Assembly: GCA_963922565.1 (NCBI GenBank)
Contig: CAWUIQ010000005.1
Coordinates: 53,415 to 117,414, forward strand
Origin: JBCBKL01 sp963922565
GTDB lineage: Bacteria > Pseudomonadota > Alphaproteobacteria > Rhodobacterales > Rhodobacteraceae
Length of the DNA stretch: 64,000 nucleotides
Reading direction: 5' to 3'
The notes beneath the pieces were generated by a model. The model had not been told where the DNA came from. It saw only the letters and a list, made by a program, of their open reading frames with translations, and ran no database searches. The position numbers and the translations under genes are program-made. Shown one piece after another: positions 41,409-50,400 of the stretch (position 1 is the first letter of the stretch; each line of letters starts with the position of its first letter).

Positions 41409-42533
41409 GTGGCGCAATGCTTCCTTTACGGCGCCCTCCGACATCAGCCTCTGCTGGAGTTGGTTCTGGGCCGCTCCCTTGACCTTGGTCTGATCGAAAC
41501 CGCGCTACCCGACTATGCCGTTCGGTCCGTTTCTGGCGGTATCTATCCCGTGATCCAGCAGGCGGCGGGCCAAGTCGCACCCGGTGTTCTGGCAACAGAT
41601 CTGACAGATGCGGACTTAGCGCGTCTCGATTTCTACGCCGGCGGCCTTGGCTGCAAGGCGACCGATGTGACACTGGCCGACGGGTCGCAGGCGCTAGCCT
41701 ATTTGCCTTCTTCGGACCGGGCTGCCGACGGCGACAGCTGGTCATTGGATCGCTGGGTCGAAAGGTGGTCGCCCCTGGTCATGGTGGCCGCCGAAGAAGC
41801 GATGTCGTATTTCGGATCGCGGTCGGCCGAGGAACTGGCGGGCCTTTTCCACCGAATTCTGGCGCGGGCAACGACCCGGCTGATCGCCCGCGAAGGATCG
41901 CACGATCCGCTCGCCTTGCGCGGCACGGTGGACGTGATCGAAAGACGCAGGGCCTATTCGTCGTTCTTTGCGCTTGATGAATTCACGCTGTCGCACCAGC
42001 GGTTCGACGGACAGATGAGCGATCCGATTGACCGCGCGGTCTTTGTCTCAACCGACGCGGCGATCGTTCTGCCCTATGACCCAGTGCGTGATCGGGTGCT
42101 GCTGGTCGAGCAGGTCCGGCTGGGGCCATTGGGGCGGGGTGATCCGGCGCTTTGGCAGTTGGAGCCTGTGGCTGGCCTGATCGATCCGGGCGAAACACCG
42201 GAAGAGACCGCGCACCGCGAGGCGCAGGAAGAGGCAGGATTGACGTTCCACGGCCTCGAGTTGGTCGGCCGGAATTATGCGTCACCCGGGGCCGCCACGG
42301 ACTTCTTTCACCTCTATGTCGGTCTGTGTGATCTGCCCGACGACGCGCGGCGCAGCGGTGGTGTCGACAGCGAAGGTGAAAACATCCGCACCCACATCCT
42401 GTCTTTCGATGCATTGCTTGAGCGGTCAGAGACCCATGTCACGGCCAATGCACCGCTTAACCTGCTGACCTATTGGCTCGGCTTTCACCGCGACCGGCTG
42501 CGTGCCGATTGCTCGGGTGCCGCTGCGGGTTGA
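41409..42533 (+). CDS. trgB: TrgB: gamma-glutamylcyclotransferase-like plus NUDIX hydrolase
   Basis: A 374-residue two-domain protein. The N-terminal half begins like a gamma-glutamylcyclotransferase fold (CFLYGALRHQPLLELVLGR). The C-terminal half is a NUDIX hydrolase of the ADP-ribose pyrophosphatase type, with the box starting GLIDPGETPEETAHREAQEE. A GTG at 41409 is the start. It is the second gene of the trgA-trgB-cysK set. Confidence 0.88.
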   Translation: MAQCFLYGALRHQPLLELVLGRSLDLGLIETALPDYAVRSVSGGIYPVIQQAAGQVAPGVLATDLTDADLARLDFYAGGLGCKATDVTLADGSQALAYLPSSDRAADGDSWSLDRWVERWSPLVMVAAEEAMSYFGSRSAEELAGLFHRILARATTRLIAREGSHDPLALRGTVDVIERRRAYSSFFALDEFTLSHQRFDGQMSDPIDRAVFVSTDAAIVLPYDPVRDRVLLVEQVRLGPLGRGDPALWQLEPVAGLIDPGETPEETAHREAQEEAGLTFHGLELVGRNYASPGAATDFFHLYVGLCDLPDDARRSGGVDSEGENIRTHILSFDALLERSETHVTANAPLNLLTYWLGFHRDRLRADCSGAAAG

Positions 42534-42587
42534 GGTCCGCTTGGGGCGGGAGTACATCTGATTCAGTTTTCAGGAAAGGACCGGCTC

Positions 42588-43622
42588 ATGCGGTACGCTT
42601 CGGATCTGGCCGACGCCATCGGGAACACACCCCTTATCAAGCTGCGAAAGGCGAGCGAAGAGACGGGCTGTACCATTCTCGGGAAGGCCGAATTCATGAA
42701 CCCGGGCCAGTCCGTCAAGGACCGTGCCGCGCTCTTCATCATTCGGGACGCCGTGGCAAAGGGTCTGTTGCGGCCCGGCGGCACGATCGTCGAAGGCACG
42801 GCCGGAAACACCGGGATCGGTCTGGCGCTGGTGGGGGCCTCGATGGGCTTTAAGACGGTGATCGTCATCCCGGAAACACAGAGCCAGGAAAAGAAAGACA
42901 TGCTGCGGCTGGCGGGCGCGGAGCTGGTGCAGGTTCCCGCGGCACCCTATCGCAATCCCAACAACTACGTCCGGTATTCCGGTCGCCTCGCCGAAACCCT
43001 GGCCAAGACAGAGCCCAATGGCGCGATCTGGGCCAACCAGTTTGATAACGTCGCCAACCGTCAGGCCCATGTCGAAACGACCGGGCCCGAGATCTGGGAC
43101 CAGACCGATGGCAAGGTCGATGGCTTCATCTGCGCGGTCGGATCAGGCGGCACGCTCGCGGGTGTGGCCGATGTTTTGCAGCCCAAGGGCGTAAAGATCG
43201 GGCTCGCCGATCCGGATGGCGCCGCGCTGCACTCATTCTACACGACCGGAGAGCTTGCCTCGCATGGCAGTTCGATCAGCGAAGGGATTGGGCAGGGGCG
43301 GATCACGGCCAATCTCGAAGGCTTCCGCCCCGATTTCAGCTACAACATCCCTGATGCCGAGGCTCTGCCCATCGTATTCGATCTGCTTAAGGAAGAGGGG
43401 CTGTGTCTTGGTGGCTCGTCCGGCATCAACGTCGCCGGTGCGATCCGGCTGGCCAAGGAAATGGGGCCAGGGCACACGATCGTGACGATCCTTTGCGACT
43501 ATGGAACACGCTATCAGTCCAAGCTCTTCAATCCGGAATTCCTCAAGAGCAAAGACCTTCCGTTGCCATCATGGCTGACCGAGGCACCCGCCAGCATCCC
43601 GGGTGTGTTCGAGGACGCATGA
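42588..43622 (+). CDS. cysK: Cysteine synthase CysK
   Basis: O-acetylserine sulfhydrylase, a PLP enzyme making cysteine from O-acetylserine and sulfide. The 344-residue protein has IGNTPLIKLRKASEE, the PLP-lysine in MNPGQSVKDRAALFII, VEGTAGNTGIG, and the phosphate-binding VGSGGTLAGV. It links tellurite resistance to thiol supply, and its stop overlaps the mechanosensitive channel gene (ATGA). Confidence 0.95.
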   Translation: MRYASDLADAIGNTPLIKLRKASEETGCTILGKAEFMNPGQSVKDRAALFIIRDAVAKGLLRPGGTIVEGTAGNTGIGLALVGASMGFKTVIVIPETQSQEKKDMLRLAGAELVQVPAAPYRNPNNYVRYSGRLAETLAKTEPNGAIWANQFDNVANRQAHVETTGPEIWDQTDGKVDGFICAVGSGGTLAGVADVLQPKGVKIGLADPDGAALHSFYTTGELASHGSSISEGIGQGRITANLEGFRPDFSYNIPDAEALPIVFDLLKEEGLCLGGSSGINVAGAIRLAKEMGPGHTIVTILCDYGTRYQSKLFNPEFLKSKDLPLPSWLTEAPASIPGVFEDA

Positions 43623-45988
43623 TGCGGTTGCTCCGCTACTGGTTCTTTGCGCTTGTCCTGACGCTCATTGCGACGCTGGCAAGCGCGCAGAATTCACAAC
43701 CCGATTATGATGCGTGGGAGACGCTCAGCGATCGAGCCATCGCCGCGATCGAAGCCGGGCGGGCGTCGAACGCGGCGCTCGAGACATTGCGCTCTGACAT
43801 CGCAGATTACCGAAGCGAGTTTGAAACGGCCCGTCAGGGCAACGATGCCCGGCTGCGAACGATCCGGTCACAGCTCGATGCGCTCGGACCCGCGCCTGAG
43901 GACGGCAATGAAGAGCCCGATCTGGCCCAGCGTCGATCGGCCCTTCAGGCGGAACTTGCGCGATTGCAGGTGCCGTCAATCGAGGCCGATCAGGCCTACA
44001 CGCTCGCCGACGGTCTGATCGACGAGATTGATCGGGTCATTCGCGAACGGCAGGCGCAGGAACTCATCTCGCTCGGGCCATCGCCGCTGAACCCAACCCA
44101 GTGGCCGCGCGCCCTTGAGGCCGTGAATCAATCCTTCCTTTCGACAGTGGGTGAGGTGCGCGACGCCATTCGCAACCCTGTGCATCTCGCGGAATTGCGC
44201 GACGGATTGCCGGTGGCCGGTGTCCTTTTCCTCATGGCACTCGTTCTGATTGGTCGCGGACGCGCCTGGTCCAACCGGTTCGGCGCATGGCTTTACGAAC
44301 GAAGCGGGCGTGGCGGCAACGTCTGGGACCTGCTTGTTTCGCTGGGCCGCATCGTGCTGCCGTTTATCGGCGTCGCTGCTTTGGTGGCGGGGCTTCAGCA
44401 GCTTGCGATCTTCGGGATCCGGGGATCGCTGCTTCTGGACGAACTCACGACCTACGCGGCCGTCATATTGATCATCCGTTGGCTGTGCGAACGTCTGTTC
44501 GCCAAGGATGAAAGGGTCGCCATCATCAAGGTGTCGGCGACCCAACGGGCCGAAGCACGCTGGTACGGGACCGCGCTTGCCGTGATGATCGTGCTGCGCG
44601 GGCTTCACGAACTTGTCGCCGGTTTCGACAATTACGATGCTGCACAGCGTTCAGTCCTGGCTTTCCCGATTGTCGTCATCAGCAGTCTCATCCTCTTCCG
44701 GCTAAGCCAGATCCTGTCGAAAGTCGGTGCCGGGGACGAAGAAACAGAGGCGCAGCAGGGCGGGGCGCGGGTCATCCGGATCGTCGGCCGCATCGCCATG
44801 ATCCTCGCGCCCGTGGCTCCCGTCTTCGCGGCCCTGGGATACGGGTTTGCCGGCAACTTCATCCTGTATCCGACGATCCAGTCGCTCGCGCTTCTGGGCT
44901 TTGTGATGGTGCTGCAGCGCCTGGTCGAGGATGTCTATCTCTGGATCACGGGTAAGGGCGAAGACAGCCGGGATGCCCTGACACCGGTCCTGCTGAACTT
45001 CGTTGTCCTGCTGTCCTCGGTGCCGCTCCTGTCGCTCTTTTGGGGCGTCCGCGTCGCCGATCTGACCGAACTATGGGCTAGTTTCCTTGCCGGCTTCAGG
45101 ATTGGCGAAACCACCATCTCGCCCATAGACTTCCTGACATTCGCGGTTGTTTTTGCCGTTGGCTACGTGGTGACCCGGCTCTTGCAGAGTGCGCTGCAAC
45201 GCTCGGTCCTGCCCAAGACCCGGTTCGATGTCGGGGCACGGAATGCGATCGTATCGGGTACCGGTTATCTGGGCATATTTCTTGCTGCCCTCATTGCGAT
45301 CACGACAGCCGGGATTGACCTCTCGTCCCTCGCCATCGTTGCCGGTGCTCTTTCGGTCGGCATCGGGTTCGGCCTCCAGAACATCGTATCGAACTTCGTG
45401 TCGGGCATTATCCTGTTGATTGAGCGCCCGATTTCCGAAGGCGACTGGATCGAGGTGGGTGGGCAGATGGGATATGTCCGCGACATTTCCGTGCGCTCGA
45501 CCCGGATCGAAACGTTCGATCGGTCCGATGTCATAATCCCTAATGCGGATCTCGTAAGTGGCACTGTTACCAACTACACGCGTGGCAATACCGTAGGCCG
45601 GATCATTGTCTCGGTCGGCGTCGCCTATGGTACGGATACCCGCCGGGTCGAAGAGATCTTGCGGGAGATCGCCCAGGATCACCCGATGATCCTGGCCAAT
45701 CCGGCGCCCGCGGTCCTGTTCGCGGGTTTTGGTGCCAGTTCGCTTGATTTCGAGATCCGCGCAATCCTGAGGGATGTGAACTGGTCACTGAGCGTCAAGA
45801 GCGAGCTTCATCACAAGATCGCCGCACGCTTTGTCGAAGAGGATATCGAAATCCCGTTCACCCAGACCGACATCTGGTTTCGCAATGCCCCGGGGGCTGG
45901 CGAAACCGCTCAGACGGATGCCGGTTCGGAAGCGGATGCGGACGGCACCGATGTCGCCGCGGACGACACCGGTGCTGCCGCAAACTGA
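43619..45988 (+). CDS. Mechanosensitive channel, MscS family with DUF3772 N-terminus
   Basis: A 789-residue membrane protein. A Sec signal (LLRYWFFALVLTLIATLASAQ) is followed by a periplasmic coiled-coil-like DUF3772 region (about 25-180), a group of membrane helices, and the MscS core: pore helix in IVAGALSVGIGFGLQNIVSNFVSGIILLIERP and the beta domain after it (GDWIEVGGQMGYVRDISVRSTRIETFD). The tail is acidic. It opens on membrane tension to release solutes. The start at 43619 overlaps cysK. Confidence 0.92.
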   Translation: MMRLLRYWFFALVLTLIATLASAQNSQPDYDAWETLSDRAIAAIEAGRASNAALETLRSDIADYRSEFETARQGNDARLRTIRSQLDALGPAPEDGNEEPDLAQRRSALQAELARLQVPSIEADQAYTLADGLIDEIDRVIRERQAQELISLGPSPLNPTQWPRALEAVNQSFLSTVGEVRDAIRNPVHLAELRDGLPVAGVLFLMALVLIGRGRAWSNRFGAWLYERSGRGGNVWDLLVSLGRIVLPFIGVAALVAGLQQLAIFGIRGSLLLDELTTYAAVILIIRWLCERLFAKDERVAIIKVSATQRAEARWYGTALAVMIVLRGLHELVAGFDNYDAAQRSVLAFPIVVISSLILFRLSQILSKVGAGDEETEAQQGGARVIRIVGRIAMILAPVAPVFAALGYGFAGNFILYPTIQSLALLGFVMVLQRLVEDVYLWITGKGEDSRDALTPVLLNFVVLLSSVPLLSLFWGVRVADLTELWASFLAGFRIGETTISPIDFLTFAVVFAVGYVVTRLLQSALQRSVLPKTRFDVGARNAIVSGTGYLGIFLAALIAITTAGIDLSSLAIVAGALSVGIGFGLQNIVSNFVSGIILLIERPISEGDWIEVGGQMGYVRDISVRSTRIETFDRSDVIIPNADLVSGTVTNYTRGNTVGRIIVSVGVAYGTDTRRVEEILREIAQDHPMILANPAPAVLFAGFGASSLDFEIRAILRDVNWSLSVKSELHHKIAARFVEEDIEIPFTQTDIWFRNAPGAGETAQTDAGSEADADGTDVAADDTGAAAN

Positions 45989-46939
45989 TCAGCCGTACTG
46001 GAAAGGCGCAGGAACCCAGGCAAAAGCCTCGCCCGCACGCTCGACATACCCAAAGCCGGGGAACGAGATATGCGCCCCGGCCACCATGACCCGGTCGGTC
46101 GCTGCCATGTCAAAAATGCGCGCCCGCGTCGCGGCCGCCATCTCGGAATCGGTATCGAACGCGATGGTGACTTCGGGACGTGCGAACTGGACCGGGCCGA
46201 CATGGACGATGTCGCCCCAGATCAGCAGTTGGGTGTCGGAACTATCCAGCATGACGCCCATATGGCCGGGGGTGTGGCCGGGCATGAGCATGGCGGTCAT
46301 CCCGCCGCCCAGATCGGCGTTGTCCTCGACGGTCGTCAGACGGTCGCCAAAGGCGGTCACCGCGCCGCCAGCCAGATCGAAAAAGCCCTGTACCTCCTCT
46401 GGTGCGCCGGCCTTGATGTCGGCATTCGTCCAGAAGTCGACTTCGGCTTGCGAAACAACCAGGGCCGCGTTCGTGAACGGGTTCGTGCCGCCGGATACGA
46501 CGCCACCGATATGATCGGGATGCAGGTGCGTCGCGATCACACGGGTAACGGCATCTGGCGCAACGCCAACGGCCTCGAGCTGGGCAAAGAGCTGGCCGAG
46601 CGTGGGGCCCATGATCGACCCGGTTCCCGCATCGACAAGCGTCAGCTCTGATCCATCATCGACCAGAAAGGCGTTGACGCCGGTCGCGACAGGACCCGGT
46701 GCGCGATAGGCTTGCGCGGCAAATTCATTGAACTCGTCTGCTTCGATCCCGTTCATCACCCCTGGCTCGATCGGAAGATACCCGTCCGACAGCGCCGTCA
46801 CGGTCAGGTCGCCGATCGTGAAACGCTGCGCAACAGGAAGCGCCGCGGCATGGGCGGCTGCAAAGGCGGGCAGGGCAGGGGCAAGGCCCGCTCCGACAGC
46901 GGCCAGGGCGCTTGTCTGCATCATCTCTCTTCGGTTCAT
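45989..46939 (-). CDS. Tat-exported MBL-fold metallo-hydrolase
   Basis: A 316-residue protein with a twin-arginine signal (NRREMMQTSALAAVGAGLAPALPAFAAA) and a metallo-beta-lactamase fold. The metal motif is ATHLHPDHIGG, with later ligands in MPGHTPGHMG and WGDIVH. It should act folded in the periplasm; lactonase or general esterase roles are possible. It converges with the mscS gene without a gap. Confidence 0.9.
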   Translation of the reverse strand: MNRREMMQTSALAAVGAGLAPALPAFAAAHAAALPVAQRFTIGDLTVTALSDGYLPIEPGVMNGIEADEFNEFAAQAYRAPGPVATGVNAFLVDDGSELTLVDAGTGSIMGPTLGQLFAQLEAVGVAPDAVTRVIATHLHPDHIGGVVSGGTNPFTNAALVVSQAEVDFWTNADIKAGAPEEVQGFFDLAGGAVTAFGDRLTTVEDNADLGGGMTAMLMPGHTPGHMGVMLDSSDTQLLIWGDIVHVGPVQFARPEVTIAFDTDSEMAAATRARIFDMAATDRVMVAGAHISFPGFGYVERAGEAFAWVPAPFQYG

Positions 46940-47087
46940 AGTAAAGTCCTTCTGTTGATCGCGCGCAATTGCCCGACAAGAGATAGATGGGGGCGGCGTT
47001 GACCCCGCGACAAGGGCAGGGTTGGCGACAACAAAAAATTACAGCCGTCCTTGCGTTCCCCCGCGGATTTTCGCTAAACCCGCCGAC

Positions 47088-47177
47088 GGAGCGGTGGCCG
47101 AGTGGTCGAAGGCGCACGCCTGGAAAGTGTGTAGGCGGGAAACCGTCTCGAGGGTTCGAATCCCTTCCGCTCCGCCA
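47088..47177 (+). tRNA. tRNA-Ser (GGA)
   Basis: A 90-base class II tRNA: acceptor stem GGAGCGG / CCGCTCC, D arm GTGGCCGAGTGGTCGAAGGC, anticodon loop containing GGA, a long variable arm (GTAGGCGGGAAACCGTCTC), T arm GGTTCGAATCC and an encoded CCA. The long variable arm confirms a serine tRNA. Confidence 0.96.
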
Positions 47178-47291
47178 CCCCAACCTTTGTCTGCACGTCG
47201 CATGCTTCCGGTGATCCGCATTTTGGGTGAGTGAGCAGCACGAGGCGCAAAATCAGATCAACCCCAAGCCCTGACCGGGCATGTGGCGAAG

Positions 47292-47708
47292 CTATGTTTC
47301 ACCGGCGTCGATTGCGGAAAGCGCGGCATCGGCCACGTCCTTGTCCTGCTCTGGCGTTCCCGATCCCACGCCGATGCCCCCGACGCAAATACCATCGACG
47401 AATATCGGAAGACCCCCACCCAGGCGCGTGACGTCGTTTCCGGTGGCGGCCGCAATGGCGGGTCCGACGGTCTCGGGGATGGCGTCGCTCGGCGCTCGGA
47501 TTGAGGCCGCCGTGCGCGCCTTGGCCTCGGCGCTTTTAAGGCTGAGGAATTTGGCACCGGTCATACGCAATTGTCCAAGTGTCACGCCGCTCGCATCCAC
47601 GATGACGATGCATTGCGGCTGGCCGATCGCCTCGGCCTTGGCCACGGCGGCCTTCAGCATGGTCATGACGGCCCGGTGCGTCAGGACAAGCGACTTTTCG
47701 GTGTGCAT
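47292..47708 (-). CDS. GlcG/HbpS family heme-binding-like protein
   Basis: A 138-residue protein of the GlcG/HbpS (DUF336) family: LTHRAVMTMLKAAVAKAEAIGQPQCIVIVDASG and GGLPIFVDGICVGGIGVGSGTPEQDKDVADAAL. Some relatives bind heme, others sit in glycolate or sugar-acid operons with no known activity. It is divergent from gnd across a LacI-type operator. Confidence 0.85.
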   Translation of the reverse strand: MHTEKSLVLTHRAVMTMLKAAVAKAEAIGQPQCIVIVDASGVTLGQLRMTGAKFLSLKSAEAKARTAASIRAPSDAIPETVGPAIAAATGNDVTRLGGGLPIFVDGICVGGIGVGSGTPEQDKDVADAALSAIDAGET

Positions 47709-47732
47709 GGCTTCCCTCGGCCTGATCCATTT

Positions 47733-47744
47733 GTTATCGGTAAC
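47733..47744. promoter_or_regulatory. LacI-type operator upstream of gnd
   Basis: GTTATCGGTAAC, one mismatch from a perfect GTTAnCGnTAAC palindrome, with ATAAC following. It lies between the divergent GlcG-like and gnd genes and resembles the GGTACCGATAAC sites at 62999-63024. Confidence 0.55.
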
Positions 47745-47774
47745 ATAACGGTAGTGCCGGAAAGAGGAAAGCAG

Positions 47775-49196
47775 ATGTCAGGAGCGGAAATTGGTGTGAT
47801 CGGGTTGGGCACGATGGGTGCCATGCTGGCGCTCAACATCGCCGATCACGGGTTCTCTGTCGCCGTGCACAATCGCACCACGGCGCGCATTTCGGAGTTC
47901 ATGGAGAATGCCGGGGAACTGGCAAATCGCATCACCGGCCATGCAGAGTTGGAAGACCTGGTGCAGGGCCTCGCCAAGCCCCGAAACATCATCCTCATGG
48001 TCCCCGCCGGTGACGCGGTGGATACCCAAATAAAGCGATTGCGCCCATTGCTTGATGCCGATGACATGATCATCGATGCGGGCAATGCGAATTTCCACGA
48101 CACGGAGCGCCGCGCGACAGAGGCCGCAGATGCCGGCATGCCATTTCTGGGCATCGGCGTGTCAGGCGGTGCCGAGGGCGCGCGCTTTGGCCCCTCCATC
48201 ATGGGTGGCGGCACGTCCGCGGCGTGGGATCGCGTGGCGCATATCCTGAAGGCTATCTCTGCCAAGTATGACGGGCAGCCTTGCGCGACCTATATGGGCG
48301 CGGGCGGTGCCGGGCATTTCGTCAAGACGGTACATAATGGCATCGAATATGCCGACATGCAGCTGATCGCCGAAGCCTATGGCGTGATGCGCGACGGGAT
48401 GGGCATGGATGCAGCGGCTTGTGGCGCGGTCTTTGATCGCTGGAACGAGGGGTTGTTGCAAAGCTACTTGATCGAGATTTCGGGCAAGGTGTCTGCGGCC
48501 GCGGATCCGCAGACGGGTAAGCCGATGCTCGACATGATCCTGGACCGGGCCGGTCAGAAGGGCACGGGTCGGTGGACGGTGATAGAAAGCCAGATGCTGG
48601 GGGCGCCAGTGCCGGTGATCGAGGCGGCCGTCGTGGCCCGCAACATGTCCGCGGCGCGTGATCTGCGACTTGCAGGCGCGGCCACCTTTGGCCATGGGGA
48701 CCGAACGCTTCCAGAGGGCGCATTGACGCTGAACGATCTGGAACGGGCACTGATCGCGGGCAAGGTGCTGTGTTACGCTCAGGGGTTCGAGTTGCTCGGC
48801 AAGGCCGGTCTGGAATTCGACTGGGATCTGCCCATGGCGGCGATTGCAGAGGTCTGGCGCGAAGGGTGCATCATCCGCTCGGCCATGCTGAACGACATGG
48901 CCGCCGCCCTGACGGATGCGCCAGAGCGGAATCTGGCCCTTGCCCCTTACTTCGCGGATATCCTGCGGGACAACATCGTTGGGCTGCGCAAGGTGGCCAC
49001 GGTGGCCATGGGCGCGGGTCAGCCTGTGCCCGCGCTGGCGGCGGCGCTGAACTATTTTGACACCCTTACCAGTGCGCGAACGACAGCCAACATGCTTCAG
49101 GCGCAGCGCGACTATTTCGGTGCGCACAGTTTTGAGCGCATCGACAAGGACGGTGCGCATCACGGGCCATGGCTGGATCAGCACCTAAACGGGTGA
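47775..49196 (+). CDS. gnd: 6-phosphogluconate dehydrogenase (decarboxylating)
   Basis: Converts 6-phosphogluconate to ribulose 5-phosphate. The 473-residue protein has the Rossmann loop IGVIGLGTMGAMLALNIADHG with NRTTAR (NADP-type), the catalytic block GIGVSGGAEGARFGPSIMGGG, and MGAGGAGHFVKTVHNGIEYADMQLIAEAY with the catalytic Lys. A LacI-type operator sits 30 bases upstream. The longer frame from 47571 runs over the divergent gene and is not used. The 3' end overlaps the lactonase gene by 12 bases. Confidence 0.95.
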   Translation: MSGAEIGVIGLGTMGAMLALNIADHGFSVAVHNRTTARISEFMENAGELANRITGHAELEDLVQGLAKPRNIILMVPAGDAVDTQIKRLRPLLDADDMIIDAGNANFHDTERRATEAADAGMPFLGIGVSGGAEGARFGPSIMGGGTSAAWDRVAHILKAISAKYDGQPCATYMGAGGAGHFVKTVHNGIEYADMQLIAEAYGVMRDGMGMDAAACGAVFDRWNEGLLQSYLIEISGKVSAAADPQTGKPMLDMILDRAGQKGTGRWTVIESQMLGAPVPVIEAAVVARNMSAARDLRLAGAATFGHGDRTLPEGALTLNDLERALIAGKVLCYAQGFELLGKAGLEFDWDLPMAAIAEVWREGCIIRSAMLNDMAAALTDAPERNLALAPYFADILRDNIVGLRKVATVAMGAGQPVPALAAALNYFDTLTSARTTANMLQAQRDYFGAHSFERIDKDGAHHGPWLDQHLNG

Positions 49197-50108
49197 GACG
49201 CCGTTCACGTTGAGGAAAACGGAATAGAGCGAGGTTGTCCCGGCGATGAAAAGCCGGTTCAGCTTTTCGCCCCCGAAGCACACATTCGCGACGAGTTCGG
49301 GGATATACACCTTGCCAATCAGCGTGCCGTCGGTGTTCAGGCAATGAACGCCGTCGCCTGCCGAGCTCCAGATGCGGCCATGTGTGTCAACGCGGAACCC
49401 GTCGAACAGCCCCTCTGTACAGGTCGCGAACACCTCGCCGCCGCCAAGTGTGCCGTCGGCGTTTACAGTGTGGCGACGGATGTGTTTGGGGCCGTCCGCA
49501 TCGTGGGTGATGCCTGTGTCGGCGATGTAAAGGATCGATTCATCGGCCGAGAATGCGAGGCCGTTGGGTTTGACGTAGTCGTCGGCGACGATGGTCATGT
49601 CGCCGGACGGGTCCACGCGGTAAACGTGGCAGGCGCCGATTTCGCTCTCGGCCCGGTTGCCTTCGTAATCCATGAGGATGCCGTAGCTCGGGTCGGTAAA
49701 CCAGATGGAGCCATCCGATTTCACGACGACATCGTTAGGTGAGTTGAGCCGCTTGCCCTGGTAGTTGTCAGCGATCACCGTGATCGACCCGTCAAGTTCG
49801 GTGCGTGTGACCCGGCGAGCGAAATGTTCGCAGGACACCAGCCGCCCCTGCCGGTCGATTGTGTGGCCGTTGGAGTTGTTCGACGGCTGGCGGTATGTCG
49901 AGACCGATCCGTCCGTATCGTCGTACCGCAGGATGCGATTGTTCGGGATGTCCGACCACAAGAGATAGCGCCCGGCGGCGAACCATACCGGTCCCTCCGA
50001 CCAGCGGGCGCCTGTCCATAACCGCTCTACCCGCGCGTGGCCCACGAAGCATTCTGCAAATTCGGGCTCAATGACTTCGAACCCGGTCCCCTCGATCACG
50101 CCGAACAT
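49185..50108 (-). CDS. SMP-30/gluconolactonase family protein
   Basis: A 307-residue beta-propeller lactonase-like protein: WSEGPVWFAAGRYLLWSDIPNNRILRYD, metal ligand Glu in SEGP, LNSPNDVVVKSDGSIWFTDPSYG and KPNGLAFSADESILYIADTG. It probably opens an aldonolactone from the sugar imported by the adjacent ABC systems, giving an aldonate. No signal peptide was seen. The upstream gap holds operator-like repeats. Confidence 0.9.
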   Translation of the reverse strand: MFGVIEGTGFEVIEPEFAECFVGHARVERLWTGARWSEGPVWFAAGRYLLWSDIPNNRILRYDDTDGSVSTYRQPSNNSNGHTIDRQGRLVSCEHFARRVTRTELDGSITVIADNYQGKRLNSPNDVVVKSDGSIWFTDPSYGILMDYEGNRAESEIGACHVYRVDPSGDMTIVADDYVKPNGLAFSADESILYIADTGITHDADGPKHIRRHTVNADGTLGGGEVFATCTEGLFDGFRVDTHGRIWSSAGDGVHCLNTDGTLIGKVYIPELVANVCFGGEKLNRLFIAGTTSLYSVFLNVNGVSPV

Positions 50109-50198
50109 CGTCTATTCCTTCCTTTGCCCCGCTGATCCGGCGAACGCCCGGGTCTCGTGGCTGCTCCATGGTGCCGGGGTGGGTGCCTTCCGTTGTAT

Positions 50199-50232
50199 GT
50201 TACCGGTCACACTAAGAACTGTGAACGGTGAC
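50199..50232. promoter_or_regulatory. Two LacI-like operator sites upstream of the lactonase
   Basis: GTTACCGGTCAC (50199-50210) and GTGAACGGTGAC (50221-50232), 22 bases centre to centre. Read on the opposite strand, the second (GTCACCGTTCAC) resembles the first. Most of the surrounding 292-base gap holds nothing else recognised apart from the hairpin at 50367. Confidence 0.45.
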
Positions 50233-50366
50233 ACAAGCCAAACGAGAGGGTCGAGCCGCCAAAAACCTGTCATTCGCCATTTCTCGCTTCGACACGTCGG
50301 CGATCACTGCGGTGCCCGGCGAGATGAACCCGATTGCCTGAGAGCAGAGCTGCCGCGACTCCGTAG

Positions 50367-50392
50367 GGCGCCACCCGGTTTCGGGTGACGCC
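50367..50392 (-). other. GC-rich hairpin after the sugar-binding protein gene
   Basis: Stem CACCCG / CGGGTG (50372-50377 with 50382-50387), extended by GGCG/CGCC after a mismatch, 4-base loop. It follows the stop of the 50401-51543 gene on the minus strand but has no T run, so it may be a weak or Rho-assisted end, or an mRNA 3' stabiliser. Confidence 0.5.
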
Positions 50393-50400
50393 GCCTTGGT

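Noticed and set aside
43403..43618. Upstream extension of the mechanosensitive channel gene
   Set aside because: Would lie inside cysK in another frame and would bury the Sec signal peptide.
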